DNA of 64,000 nucleotides, taken from assembly GCF_004785795.1 (NCBI RefSeq), contig NZ_SRRO01000001.1, forward strand, positions 2,790,001-2,854,000, written 5' to 3'. A model generated the notes under the pieces. The model saw only the letters and a program-made list of their open reading frames with translations. It did no database searches and was not told where the DNA came from. This DNA comes from Nocardioides eburneiflavus (GTDB lineage Bacteria > Actinomycetota > Actinomycetes > Propionibacteriales > Nocardioidaceae). Position numbers and translations under genes: made by a program. Below are positions 8,763-17,854 of the stretch, in pieces. Every line of letters begins with the position of its first letter. Position 1 is the stretch's first letter.

Positions 8763-10213
8763 TCAGCGCTCGCAGCGCCGCTCGCGCTCGGCCCGGCACA
8801 GGTCCTTGCGGCCCGGCCCGCCGTCCGCCCGGTCCCGGGACTGGCCGCCGTACAGCTGGTCCTTGCCCGCCTGTCCGTGCAGGCTGTCACGCCCCTTGCC
8901 CCGAGGAGCCGGTCGCTCCCACCGCCGCCGCGCAGGACGTCGTTGCCGTTCTCACCCCTCAGGTCGTCGGGTCCACGGCCGCCGAGCAACACGTCGCGGC
9001 CGAAGGTGCCCTCGAGGTCGTCCTTGCCGCTGCCGCCGCTGAGGTGCGCCTTCGGGAAGCGCGGGCAGAAGACCGACTCGAAGAGGGAGTCGTAGGAGCG
9101 GACGATCGTGTCCGCGCCGCCGCGACCGCGGAGCCGTGCGTCGCAGGCGGAGAAGCGGAGCTCGTTGCGGCTGTCGGTGCCGCCGACGACGACTCGGCGG
9201 GCGAAGAGTGAGCCGTCCTCGAAGCCGGTGGCCGCGGTCGTGTACGGCGACCCGGCATCCGCCACCAGCTTGCCTCTCCTCAGGTCGAGGTCGAGGAGAC
9301 CCGACTCGGAGGTGACGTAGACGTGGTCTCGGCCATCGCCACCGTCGATCACGCTGCCGGCACGCGGCGCCTGGTCCGCCAGGAAGCTGTCGTCACCTGC
9401 GCCGAGGGTGGCGCGGACCCGACCGGACACCTTGGCGTAGACGGTCTCGTCGGCCGCGGTGCCGACGAAGTCGATGGCGTAGCCGCCGATCGTCCCGGTC
9501 CAGAAGGTCTCCAGGCCGGTCCAGGTCGCCACGACCTGCTGGTCGATCAGCATCCGTCCGGCCGCGTTGTCGATCACGGTGTCGCCAGGGGCGCTCAACG
9601 TCGAGGGGAAGAACTCGTCGACACCTGTCCCGCCGTCGATCGAGCCGTCGGAGGCAGTGACACCCCCGTAGACGAGGGAGTCGTCGCCGGCGCCCAGGAC
9701 GATGACGTCGGAGTTGGGTTGCCCGACCACGCCGCTGTGGACCCCGTCGGGACCATCCCTGCCGATGATGACGTCCCTCTCGGTGTCCGCCGGGGCGGCG
9801 TCGGCGTACGCGCCGTGGACCGAGCTGCCCGCGGCGCCTCCCTCGAAGCGATCGGCCCCCTCACCGAGCTCAGCCTGCACCAACCAGTCGGGTGCGGTGC
9901 TGCCGTCCACGACGTCGTCACCGGCACCCGCGTCGATCACGACCTGCTTCAGGGTGGACGTACCGCCGGCGGTCACGCAGATGACGTCGTCACCCCCCAG
10001 GGTCGAGACCTTCCAGGCGCCGTTGGTCACGACCACGTCGCGTCCCTCGGTGCCGACGACGCCGTCGCTGCCCAGCAGGGCGGGATTGGCGGGGGTGCCC
10101 ACGATGGTCGCGGCCTCACCCCGGCAGGTCTCACCTTCAGCGTTGGCGGCCGTGAGCGGGCCGAGCAACGCCAGGCCCAGCAGGCCGGCGGTGGCCAGCG
10201 TCGTCGTACGCAC
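8763..10213 (-). CDS. Secreted RTX-type calcium-binding repeat protein (C-terminal frameshift)
   Basis: The N-terminus is a Sec signal peptide (MRTTTLATAGLLGLALLGPL, cleavage after TAANA). The body has scattered GAGDD and GGDGRD turns. The last ~90 residues are regular RTX nonapeptides (LSGGSGKDDL, GRDVLLGGRGPDDL, NGNDVLRGG), which fold into a calcium-bound beta-roll outside the cell. The literal frame stays open to 8618 but turns into Arg/Ala-rich nonsense after SDRLLG. Adding one G in the C-run at 8899-8902 restores GGKGRDSLHGQAGKDQLYGG and a natural end, RAERERRCER, with a stop at 8763. So the true gene ends at 8763 and carries a -1 frameshift or a homopolymer error. No export ABC or T1SS genes are nearby. 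Confidence 0.82.
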
Positions 10214-10301
10214 GGGCTCGTCTCCTCCGGAGATGGAATGTCAGGTCCACGGTAGGACTCATGACTCGAGCACAAAGTTGCCGCAGGACCCTCTGGAGCC
10301 T

Positions 10302-11252
10302 CTAGACCTGCAGCTTGGTCGTCCGTCGGGTGACGTGCTCACCCTTCTTCTCGAGGAAGGCGATCTCGCCGAACTCGAGGGAGGACCAGCCCTCGCCGTC
10401 CTCCGTGAGGGCCTCGGACGCGAAGACGGCGACGGTCGCGTCCGCCTCGTCGCACGCCTCGAAGTCGTAGCCCTCGTCTCCGTCCTGGACGTGGCAGCCC
10501 AGGAACAGGTGCATCGGCTCGAGGAGCATGGAGAGGGCGAAGTCGTCCGTGCCCGGGCCGGACTCGCGCAGCTCCTTCCAGTCGCCGACCGGGTCGGTCT
10601 CGCCCTGGTGCCCGAGGCCGACGTTGACCCCGATGACCCGGTTCGGCGACACGAGGGCCATCTTCAGCTTGGTCAGGCCGGGGAGGTCGAGGTTCTTCAT
10701 AGCCTTGGCGATGAGCCGGAGCACCTCCTCGACCGCACGCTGCACGTCGTCGTCGCTGTCACCCTCGAGCAGGGAGAGCAGCAACACGTAGAGGAACTCC
10801 GTGTCGGTCGTGCCGCGCATCTGCTTCAGGTAGGTGTCCTTGCAGTGCGGCAACAGCTCGCGCTGCAGCAGCTGCCAGTTCGGCACGTAGCCGTTCTGGG
10901 CGATGATCCACGGGGTCCCGTCGAAGGAGAAGGGGTGGCAGTTCTCGTCGGCCAGGACCGCCTTGGAGTCATACGCGGCGGCTCGGACGTGACCCAGCAT
11001 CGTGCTCGTCTGCAGGCTCGGGATGATGTGCTCGGCGTTGTCGTCGTAGAAGGCGGCCATCGGCCGGCGGTAGAGGAAGGGGTCCTCGGGCTTGAGCAGG
11101 TGCTCGCTCCAAGCCGCGAAGCCCCACCCGGCCAGGTGGAGGTCCGGGTAGAGCTCGGGGTCGAGCGCCTGGTTGACCAGGCTGTTCGCCGGCCGGAGCA
11201 GCAGGCTCTCGAGGGGGACTTCAGGCCCGATGTAGGCGAGCACTCGGCACAT
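10302..11252 (-). CDS. Class II glutamine amidotransferase (EgtC/YafJ-like)
   Basis: 316 residues beginning MCRVLAYIG; Cys2, exposed after Met removal, is the nucleophile of the Ntn-hydrolase fold. LGHVRAAAYDSKAV and HPFSFDGTPWIIAQNGYV are the conserved substrate-pocket segments of YafJ/EgtC-type enzymes. EgtC trims the gamma-glutamyl group in ergothioneine synthesis, but no egtB/egtD neighbour is present, so the substrate is open. The start ATG has GAAGGA 6 nt upstream. The protein is cytoplasmic. Confidence 0.86.
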   Translation of the reverse strand: MCRVLAYIGPEVPLESLLLRPANSLVNQALDPELYPDLHLAGWGFAAWSEHLLKPEDPFLYRRPMAAFYDDNAEHIIPSLQTSTMLGHVRAAAYDSKAVLADENCHPFSFDGTPWIIAQNGYVPNWQLLQRELLPHCKDTYLKQMRGTTDTEFLYVLLLSLLEGDSDDDVQRAVEEVLRLIAKAMKNLDLPGLTKLKMALVSPNRVIGVNVGLGHQGETDPVGDWKELRESGPGTDDFALSMLLEPMHLFLGCHVQDGDEGYDFEACDEADATVAVFASEALTEDGEGWSSLEFGEIAFLEKKGEHVTRRTTKLQV

Positions 11253-11348
11253 GCGGTTCCTTCACTGACGGAGGACGTGGCGCGGTGGCGTCCACGAGCG
11301 TCGCCACCCTACGGGCGCGCCGGGCACGATCGCCGCGGGAGACCCGGC

Positions 11349-11354
11349 TAGCGT
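11349..11354 (+). promoter_or_regulatory. -10 hexamer TAGCGT, leaderless start
   Basis: TAGCGT lies 6 nt before the GTG at 11361. Confidence 0.6.
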
Positions 11355-11360
11355 CCCGGG

Positions 11361-13106
11361 GTGGCCAGCCCCCGACGATCCGGCGTACGTCGACGCAGCG
11401 CGTCCCCGCGTCGACGCAGCACGGGGAAGCCGCCGCGGCCGTCGCCGACCGCCGGGCCGGGCGAACGGCTCTGGGTGCTCGACGTCCCGTACGGGACGCA
11501 GGTCGACGGCGCCACCTGGCACCCGGCGGTGAGGACCCACCTGTACGTCGGGCGCGCCCTGCCTGCGCACCTCGCACCGTACGCGCCGGGGCCGCACACG
11601 CTCGGTCGGTTCATCGAGAACACCCTCAACCCCGCCAGCCCGACGCCGAGTCCCGATCCGATCGAGGAGCTCGAGCCGCGTAGGATCCAGTTCGAGGCAG
11701 CCGATGCGATCGCGGCCCGCGCCGCGGCGGGTGGACGGCAGTTCCTCCTCGCCGACGAGCCCGGGGTGGGCAAGACGATCTCCGCGGTCCTCGGAGCGAC
11801 GGCGGTGGGCGACCTCCGCGGCGCGCGACGGGTGCTCGTGGTGGCCGACCGGCCCGCCGCGATCACGATCGGGCACTGGTGCCGCACGATCACGGCGCTG
11901 GGGGACGGCGGCCTGGAGTGGGTCGTGATCACGTGGGACCGGCTGGAGAAGGTCAAGGACCACGCGTGGGACGTGATCATCGCGGACGAGGCCCACGCCC
12001 TGCGACGTACGACGACGAAGCGGTGGAAGCTCTGGGCGCGCATCTCGGGGCACGGAAAGCCGCACGACCAGGCGCCGTTCGTCATCGCGACCACCGCGAC
12101 GCCGGGCCACACGCCGCTGGAGCTGCCCTACCTCGCCCCGGCGTACGCGCAGGTGCTGGGCGAGTCGATGCGGGAGTGGACCTCGGCGACGCGGCCCGGG
12201 GAGGCGTTCGCCACCGCGCTCGAGCGCCACGGCGTCGGGGTGGAGCGGGGACGGTACGGCGCGACGTGGACCACCGACCCGGCGCGGCGCGCCGCGGACC
12301 TCGAGCTCGTCCGCGGCTGGCTCGACGAGGAGCGGCCGCCGGCGATGCTGCACCGAGCCGCGCCCTGGGGGCCGGTGCCGATCTCCGGCATGCCCGTCGC
12401 GCTCACGCCTGCCGAGCGGACGGCGTACGAGGCAGAGTGGGGTGAGTTCTGCCGGGAGATGGACCTCGCCCGGCGCGGCCGCAACGTCGCCAAGGGTCGC
12501 GCCGCGCTCCTGCGCTTCCGGCAGAAGGCGGGGCTGATCCGCGTCGACTCGACGGTCGCCTGGATCGGGCAGCAGGTCGAGGCGGAGCGCCAGGTGGCGT
12601 GCTCGGTCGAGTTCGTCGCGACCGCCGCCGACCCGATCGCCGACCGGTTGCGTGACTCCGGCATCGAGGTCGCGACCATCTACGGCCGCGACCGGTTCGA
12701 CCCCGAGGCCGAGCGGCTCCGGTTCCAGACGGGGCGGGCGAAGGTGTGCGTCTTCACCACGGTCGCCTCGATCAGCCTGCACGCCGGGGAGACCCTCGCC
12801 GACGGCCACCGGGCGAGCACCGAGCCGCGCGTCGGTGTCTTCCACCAGGCCCGCTTCTCGGGCATCGCCGGACGGCAGGTGACCGGCCGCACCCACCGCG
12901 ACCACCAGGTCTCGCCGTGGCACATCGCCTATGCCGAGGGCACCGTCGAGGAGCAGGTCGGCAAGGTGATGGTCGAGCGGATCGCCGCGGCCTCCGACAC
13001 CGTGGGCTCCGACACCAGCGGCCTCGCCGACCTCGCCCGACTCCTCGGTGCGGACTGGCTGCCCGTGACGACGCTGACCGCAGACGGTGGCCCGCCCGAT
13101 TCCTGA
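11361..13106 (+). CDS. SNF2-like DEAD/DEAH ATPase
   Basis: 581 residues with two RecA-like lobes. The basic Ser/Arg/Pro-rich N-terminus (~35 residues) looks disordered. Walker A is LADEPGVGKTIS; motif II is DVIIADEAHAL; motif III is VIATTATPGHTP. Lobe 2 has VEFVATAADPIADRL (motif IV region), a motif V-like VFTTVASISLHAGETL, and the arginine finger block ITGRTHRDHQ-like GRQVTGRTHRDHQ. The size and sparse lobe 2 resemble phage-type SNF2 helicases more than chromosomal Snf2 remodellers. It starts with GTG, apparently leaderless. It is followed 86 bp later by the helical protein and the Nudix fusion on the same strand. Confidence 0.82.
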   Translation: MASPRRSGVRRRSASPRRRSTGKPPRPSPTAGPGERLWVLDVPYGTQVDGATWHPAVRTHLYVGRALPAHLAPYAPGPHTLGRFIENTLNPASPTPSPDPIEELEPRRIQFEAADAIAARAAAGGRQFLLADEPGVGKTISAVLGATAVGDLRGARRVLVVADRPAAITIGHWCRTITALGDGGLEWVVITWDRLEKVKDHAWDVIIADEAHALRRTTTKRWKLWARISGHGKPHDQAPFVIATTATPGHTPLELPYLAPAYAQVLGESMREWTSATRPGEAFATALERHGVGVERGRYGATWTTDPARRAADLELVRGWLDEERPPAMLHRAAPWGPVPISGMPVALTPAERTAYEAEWGEFCREMDLARRGRNVAKGRAALLRFRQKAGLIRVDSTVAWIGQQVEAERQVACSVEFVATAADPIADRLRDSGIEVATIYGRDRFDPEAERLRFQTGRAKVCVFTTVASISLHAGETLADGHRASTEPRVGVFHQARFSGIAGRQVTGRTHRDHQVSPWHIAYAEGTVEEQVGKVMVERIAAASDTVGSDTSGLADLARLLGADWLPVTTLTADGGPPDS

Positions 13107-13192
13107 CGCTCAGGCGCATACTGGAGTGCTCGGACCCTCACTCGCGCGAGCGACACCGGTGAGGAGCACGCGGTCCGGGGACGGAGGGGTCG

Positions 13193-13660
13193 ATGGAACC
13201 GAGCTCGACAACACCGGACGCAGACCTCCTGGAGGAGCTGCGCCGACACCGCGCGGAGCTGCGCGAGTCGATCAGCGCGCTGGAGGATGCGTTGGCCGCG
13301 CCGACGGCCAGCGACAGGGGACGGTGGGTGCAACGTGTCCACGTGGCCGTGGTCGAGCTCGCCGGAGACCTTCGTGAGCACGTCGACCTCACGGAGGGCC
13401 CCGACGGGCTGTACCGCGGCGTGCTCACGACGTCGCCACGGCTGTCCGGAGCCGTCGACGCCCTCACGCGCGAGCACGTGCTGATCCGTGGTCAGGTCGA
13501 GGGCCTCCTGGCCCGCGTCGGAGCGTCAGACGTCGTCGCCGACGTCGACAGGGTCCGCGACCTGGGCACGGCGCTCCTCGGGCGGCTCGTCCGACACCGC
13601 CAACGAGGCTCCGACCTCGTCTTCGAGGCGTACGAGTTCGACATCGGGGGCGAGACCTGA
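13193..13660 (+). CDS. Helical protein, possible hemerythrin-like fold
   Basis: 155 residues, nearly all helix, with GGAGGGG 3-9 nt before the ATG. Histidines sit in a hemerythrin-like pattern: HRAEL near residue 20, LREHVDLTEGPDGLY, LTREHVLI and LVRHRQRGSDLVFEAYEFD. Each is on a separate predicted helix with an acidic residue nearby. That resembles HHE cation-binding proteins but is not a full match, so iron binding is a guess. Its stop overlaps the ATG of the Nudix fusion (TGATG), so the two proteins are translationally coupled. Confidence 0.6.
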   Translation: MEPSSTTPDADLLEELRRHRAELRESISALEDALAAPTASDRGRWVQRVHVAVVELAGDLREHVDLTEGPDGLYRGVLTTSPRLSGAVDALTREHVLIRGQVEGLLARVGASDVVADVDRVRDLGTALLGRLVRHRQRGSDLVFEAYEFDIGGET

Positions 13661-14973
13661 TGACCGAACGGCGCCATGTCGTGGAAGGCGGGGTCATCGT
13701 CCGGCACCACCGCGCGGACGGAACCTTCTACCTCGTGATCAGGCGGGATGACGACTGGAGCCTGCCCAAAGGTCACTCCGAGCCCGGCGACGCCACCCTT
13801 CTCGCGACAGCGACACGGGAGCTCGAGGAGGAAGCGGGCGTCCGTTGCGCGATCGACGGGCCGGGCGGCGTGTTCACCTACGAGACCGGCGACGAGCGAC
13901 GCTCCGTCCACTTCTTCACCGGGACCTACGACGGGCCCGTGTCGACCGACAAGGAGCTCGACGGCGTGTCCCAGACGTTGTGGCTCCGCCGCGAGGCCGC
14001 TGCTCAACGGCTCACGTACGACGACCTCCGCGAGTTCTTCCTCCAGGCGACCGCGCCGGCTCCGGCGCGCGCCAAGGCCACATGGTGGCAGCGTCACGAC
14101 GTGAGGCTCGACCGTCTGGCCTCGGCCATCGACGTCTTCCAGGTCGAGGTGCACGTCCTCGGTGGGCGCAGCAGTGAGGACGAGTCCGGAGCGGCGAGGC
14201 GCAGGGCTTCCGTCGACCGCCTCGTGGAGCTGGCCAGGAACTGCGTCGCCTCACACCGGGTCGACGCCGGCTGGGAGTCTCTCCAGACGGCCCGGCGACT
14301 CTGCCTGGCGGACCTGGCTCCCGAGGAGCGCCGCGGCCGGGCCAGGGCCCTGCGCGCCGAAGCGGACGAGAAGCTCACCTCGTGGCGCCGGACCGCAGCG
14401 CTGGAGCTGCTCGAGGCACCGGATCCTCTTCCGGCAGTCAACCTCCAGGAGGCCGCGCGGCTGCTCGACGAGCACAGCATGAACGTCTACCTGAAGCTGC
14501 GCCTGGGCCGGACCGCGCTTCCCATCGCGGCCGGCCTCCTCGGCGCGATCCTCGTGGCGCTCGCGTTCGCCGTCGGCCGTGGCTGGTTCGACGCGCTGGG
14601 TGAGCCGGGGGCCTTCGTGCTCACCGACTTCGGACTGTTCCGAGGCGCGGCGGTGCTGGGTGCGTTCGGAGCCATGCTGAGCCTGGCCCTCGACAGGGAC
14701 GGAGCCTCGCTGGCGAGTCGTCGCATCTACGAGGTCGTGGGCGCCCACCTGGCCGTCCCGGTCGCGCGGCTGTCCATCGGCGCGGCGTCGGGCGTCCTGG
14801 TGGTCGCGGCCGTGCAGTCCAGCCTGGCGGACCTCGGCCAGGCGTGGGCGATCCTGGCCGCGATCCCGGCAGGGTTCAGCGAGCGGCTGGTGCGCAGGTC
14901 GGTGGAGTCGCTCGACATCTCCGCGTCGAACGCCCGGCCAACGCCGCGGGATGCCCCAGGACAGAAGACGTAG
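13660..14973 (+). CDS. Nudix hydrolase fused to a C-terminal multi-span membrane domain
   Basis: 437 residues in three parts. Residues ~5-130 are a Nudix fold: LPKGHSEPGD...ATRELEEEAGV carries the metal-binding REL-EEEAG, with one residue more than the usual spacing between the first acidic position and RE. Residues ~145-275 are a soluble helical linker rich in Arg/Glu. Residues ~280-410 hold about four hydrophobic segments: LGRTALPIAAGLLGAILVAL, GAAVLGAFGAMLSLAL, VARLSIGAASGVLVVAAV and LGQAWAILAAIPAGF. Nudix enzymes hydrolyse nucleoside-diphosphate-X compounds; tethering one to the membrane is unusual and suggests signalling or sensing. It is coupled to the preceding helical gene. I do not know this architecture. 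Confidence 0.75.
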   Translation: MTERRHVVEGGVIVRHHRADGTFYLVIRRDDDWSLPKGHSEPGDATLLATATRELEEEAGVRCAIDGPGGVFTYETGDERRSVHFFTGTYDGPVSTDKELDGVSQTLWLRREAAAQRLTYDDLREFFLQATAPAPARAKATWWQRHDVRLDRLASAIDVFQVEVHVLGGRSSEDESGAARRRASVDRLVELARNCVASHRVDAGWESLQTARRLCLADLAPEERRGRARALRAEADEKLTSWRRTAALELLEAPDPLPAVNLQEAARLLDEHSMNVYLKLRLGRTALPIAAGLLGAILVALAFAVGRGWFDALGEPGAFVLTDFGLFRGAAVLGAFGAMLSLALDRDGASLASRRIYEVVGAHLAVPVARLSIGAASGVLVVAAVQSSLADLGQAWAILAAIPAGFSERLVRRSVESLDISASNARPTPRDAPGQKT

Positions 14974-15064
14974 GGCAGCGCCCGCTGTCCCCAATTTGCG
15001 GTCTTCCGCACGCGCGCGACCAGGAGCACAGTCGGTGGGAGCGCGTCCCGAACGGAGACCCCCC

Positions 15065-16099
15065 ATGGCCCGATCCAGCACGACCGTCATGCGTACCCGC
15101 GTCGTCCCACTCGCAGCCGCGATCCTGAGCCTCGGCGTCGCCCTCCTGTGGGCGCCGACGGCCGTGGCCGACAAGCCGCCCGCTCCGGCGAGGACCACCG
15201 TCGAGGTCTACGACGACTTCGAGTCGGGCTACTCATTGGCCGACTACCAGGAGAAGTGGTCGAACCCGTACGGCCTGGGTGAGATGGCGCTGGGGGACAC
15301 GCGTTCGTTCTCGCGTGGGGCGTTCAAGGTCTCCGCGGTGCCGTTCCGCACGGGCGCGGACTTCAGCGTCTTCGACCACCTGAAGTACATCGCGATCAGC
15401 AACAAGGCCTTCCCGGTGCCGACCAGCGGGTCCCTGGAGATCAGCTCGACGATCAAGGCGTCCACGCCGGGCACCGAGCCGGGCCGGGTCGTGCACGGCA
15501 CCTACGTCCAATCAGGCGCGCCCTACGCCGAGGCCACGCTCGAGGGCCAGCAGGCAGGCGTGGTGATGAACGTCATCGACTTCAGCACCGGCCAGCTGTT
15601 CGACTGGTTCGTCTCGGGCGGCAGCGCGTTCGCGCTCATCGAGCGCCTGCCGTCGAACGTGACCGGCAACGCCCCGGAAGGGTCGCCGGACTACGTCGGT
15701 CGCGAGAAGATGTACACCCAGATCGTCACGGAGATCCCCGCGTCCCCGGGCGCCCACACCGTCAGCATCCGCATCAACCGCGGTGCCGGTGGCAGCTCCG
15801 TCGACTACTTCTTCGACGGTCGGCTGGTCGCGCACGTCGACGACATCGGCGTCCCCCTGGACGTGCAAGGCGTGCCCTACACCGGCATCTACCCCTCGCT
15901 CGGCGCCGGCGAGGACCTGAGCACCGAGGTGAACAGCGTGGTGATCGGACACGGGCTGTTCAGCCTGCTCGACGCCTTCCCGTTCCAGCACCCCGAGGCG
16001 CCCGAGCTCTCGGTCAGCATCCCGCTCAGCGAGCGGCTGTTCGGTCAGGGGGCCGTCGGCACCTTCGACGACTTCCGCGTCAAGACCGTCGCCCGCTGA
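15065..16099 (+). CDS. Secreted protein, probable DUF6081 lectin-like fold
   Basis: 344 residues. Signal peptide MARSSTTVMRTRVVPLAAAI... is cleaved near VADKPP. The mature part opens with YDDFESGYSLADYQEKWSNP and is beta-rich throughout, ending FDDFRVKTVAR, the outline of a concanavalin-A-like jelly roll. I associate this opening with the actinobacterial DUF6081 family, without certainty. Function unknown, and no catalytic motif is seen. The start chosen is the ATG after AACGGAGACCCCCC, which places the signal peptide correctly; a longer frame upstream lacks coding character. Confidence 0.7.
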   Translation: MARSSTTVMRTRVVPLAAAILSLGVALLWAPTAVADKPPAPARTTVEVYDDFESGYSLADYQEKWSNPYGLGEMALGDTRSFSRGAFKVSAVPFRTGADFSVFDHLKYIAISNKAFPVPTSGSLEISSTIKASTPGTEPGRVVHGTYVQSGAPYAEATLEGQQAGVVMNVIDFSTGQLFDWFVSGGSAFALIERLPSNVTGNAPEGSPDYVGREKMYTQIVTEIPASPGAHTVSIRINRGAGGSSVDYFFDGRLVAHVDDIGVPLDVQGVPYTGIYPSLGAGEDLSTEVNSVVIGHGLFSLLDAFPFQHPEAPELSVSIPLSERLFGQGAVGTFDDFRVKTVAR

Positions 16100-16159
16100 G
16101 GCGCTCCCGGCAGCTCGAGCGGCGGCACCCCGGAACTCCGTCCGGCACGCTTCCGTCCC

Positions 16160-17104
16160 ATGGGGATGAGGATGCTCCTGGCCGTGTCGACCGTGCTGCT
16201 CCTTGCTGCCTGCGGTCAGGAGGGACTGACGGCCGTGGATCCCCCGAGCGTGACGCCGAGCGGGCCGGCTCCGACTGCCACGACCACCGCGGGCGTACGC
16301 CACGACGTGACCGGTCCTGACGGCCCGCCTCCTTTCCGCGTCCGGTACGACAGGCAGGAGCTCGTGCTGCACCCCCACACCTACTGCTACGGGAACGGAT
16401 GCGTCGACGGGGTCGTCGCGGACCCTCCCGACATCGGCTCTCCCGCGGAGATCCAGGTGTACGTGCCGGTGGAGGAGTTCGTGTTGTCCGTCCACGCCCG
16501 GGAGCTCACGCGCCCGCCACGGCCCGGCGCGCCGTCCTTCGACGCGACGTGCGGCGGCCGCAGCTTCGAGGTGCCGGTCGAGGACCTGGGCGGCGGGTGG
16601 TACGCCGTCCGGGCCTCCGGGCCGGCGGCGCACTACGACGTCGAGCTGTTCGCCCAGGGCGGCGGCGACATGATCGGGAGCTTGCGCTGGCGTACGCCCA
16701 CCGCCGGACCGATGCCGGACCCGTCGGCGCGGCTGGCACTGGTCGCGGACCACGACGGGGAGCCCGACAGCTACGGACTGGAGCTCGCCGTGGAGGACCT
16801 CGCCGAGACCCCGACGGACGTCAGCGCCGAGATCGAGGTGACGGCCGCCAACGGGAGGTCCATGACGTTCGCGGCCGAGCAGGCCGCGGACCGCTGCCGG
16901 GGCGCCGGTGATCTCTACTTCGACCGTCCCGACGAGCTGGCCAAGCAGGCGGCCGGCCTGGGCGACTTCCCGTTCACCACCACCGTGACGCTCACGCTGG
17001 ACGGCCGGGCGTACGTGGCCACGGCCGTCTACCCGGACGACGAGATCGAGGGCAACGAGCCGAGCGTCGCCCTCGAGTTCGCCCCGGAGCTCCCCGGAGC
17101 CTGA
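16160..17104 (+). CDS. Lipoprotein of unknown function
   Basis: 314 residues with a clear lipobox: MGMRMLLAVSTVLLLAACGQ, lipidated Cys19. A Pro/Thr/Ser-rich linker to about residue 50 is followed by a beta-rich domain with a CYGNGCVDGV cysteine pair. The protein should sit on the outer face of the membrane. No family is recognised. It lies 60 bp after the preceding secreted protein, so it may be co-transcribed with it. Confidence 0.72.
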   Translation: MGMRMLLAVSTVLLLAACGQEGLTAVDPPSVTPSGPAPTATTTAGVRHDVTGPDGPPPFRVRYDRQELVLHPHTYCYGNGCVDGVVADPPDIGSPAEIQVYVPVEEFVLSVHARELTRPPRPGAPSFDATCGGRSFEVPVEDLGGGWYAVRASGPAAHYDVELFAQGGGDMIGSLRWRTPTAGPMPDPSARLALVADHDGEPDSYGLELAVEDLAETPTDVSAEIEVTAANGRSMTFAAEQAADRCRGAGDLYFDRPDELAKQAAGLGDFPFTTTVTLTLDGRAYVATAVYPDDEIEGNEPSVALEFAPELPGA

Positions 17105-17140
17105 CTCCGCGACCTAGGTGTCCTGACCACGGACGGGCGC

Positions 17141-17184
17141 CTCAGCGATCCCTCAGCGCTTCCTCGGCGTCGCCTCAGAGCGGC
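17141..17184 (+). promoter_or_regulatory. Four 11-bp direct repeats, candidate OmpR-type operator
   Basis: CTCAGCGATCC, CTCAGCGCTTC, CTCGGCGTCGC and CTCAGAGCGGC follow one another without gaps, 60-100 bp before the start at 17244. Exact 11-bp (one helical turn) phasing of CTCAGCG half-sites is how OmpR/PhoP-class response regulators are arrayed. The regulator is unknown. Confidence 0.5.
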
Positions 17185-17243
17185 TGAGCATCGTGTTCCC
17201 ATCGCCCCGGCACCGGTCGGAGCCACCCGAAGGGAACACCGTC

Positions 17244-17789
17244 ATGGAGCACACACGTCGTACGTTGCTGCGTCGGACGCGCAGAGTGCTGGTCGTCTGC
17301 GTGCTCGTCGTGGGCCTGTCGACGGCAGGCGCCCAGGTCGCGAACGCCAACCCCGGAGTCACCACGTCCCAGCTGACCGCCTGCTACACGACCCTGGGGG
17401 TCGGCCGCGCCCAGGTCGCAGCACCCGCTCCGAGGCCGATGCCCTACATCAACACCTCACCCGACGTGCACGTCATCGGCGACAACAGCCAGGCCGTCAC
17501 CTATCGGCCCTACCTCAGACGTTGGACGGGGTCCGCGTGGGTCATCGACCGGTACGGCCCCACGTTCACCGGGACCACCAGCGGGATGTACACGACCTGG
17601 AACCAGAACGGGGGCCTGTGGAGCTACAGCTTCACCATCGACCCCCGCCGGGCGAAGTACTACCAGTTCGGGGCGGAAGTGTGGTGGCACGCAGACGCTC
17701 ACCACGGATCGAGCTACGCATTCGGCATCGGGGAGCACCAGCAGTACCGCAACGGCTACTGGTACGGGACCAGCTACTGCACGTTCTGA
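17244..17789 (+). CDS. Small secreted protein, aromatic-rich
   Basis: 181 residues. A twin-arginine-like basic start (RRTLLRRTRR) precedes a hydrophobic core (VLVVCVLVVGL) and a likely cut at ANA|NPG. The mature part is beta-type and rich in Tyr/Trp (YRPYLRRWTGSAWVIDRYGP, GYWYGTSYCTF) with two cysteines, probably one disulfide. No family is recognised. The ATG has GAAGGGA 6-12 nt upstream. The repeat array upstream suggests control by a response regulator. Confidence 0.7.
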   Translation: MEHTRRTLLRRTRRVLVVCVLVVGLSTAGAQVANANPGVTTSQLTACYTTLGVGRAQVAAPAPRPMPYINTSPDVHVIGDNSQAVTYRPYLRRWTGSAWVIDRYGPTFTGTTSGMYTTWNQNGGLWSYSFTIDPRRAKYYQFGAEVWWHADAHHGSSYAFGIGEHQQYRNGYWYGTSYCTF

Positions 17790-17797
17790 TCGGGTTC

Positions 17798-17833
17798 GGG
17801 CTGGCTTGCGACACACTCGTCGCAGGCCAGCCC
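17798..17833. terminator. Bidirectional hairpin between convergent genes
   Basis: GGGCTGGCTTGCGAC pairs with GTCGCAGGCCAGCCC around a 6-nt loop: 15 pairs, one of them G-U. It lies between two convergent stop codons. There is no T-run. Confidence 0.7.
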
Positions 17834-17854
17834 GCACTCGCGTCGGTGACGCCC

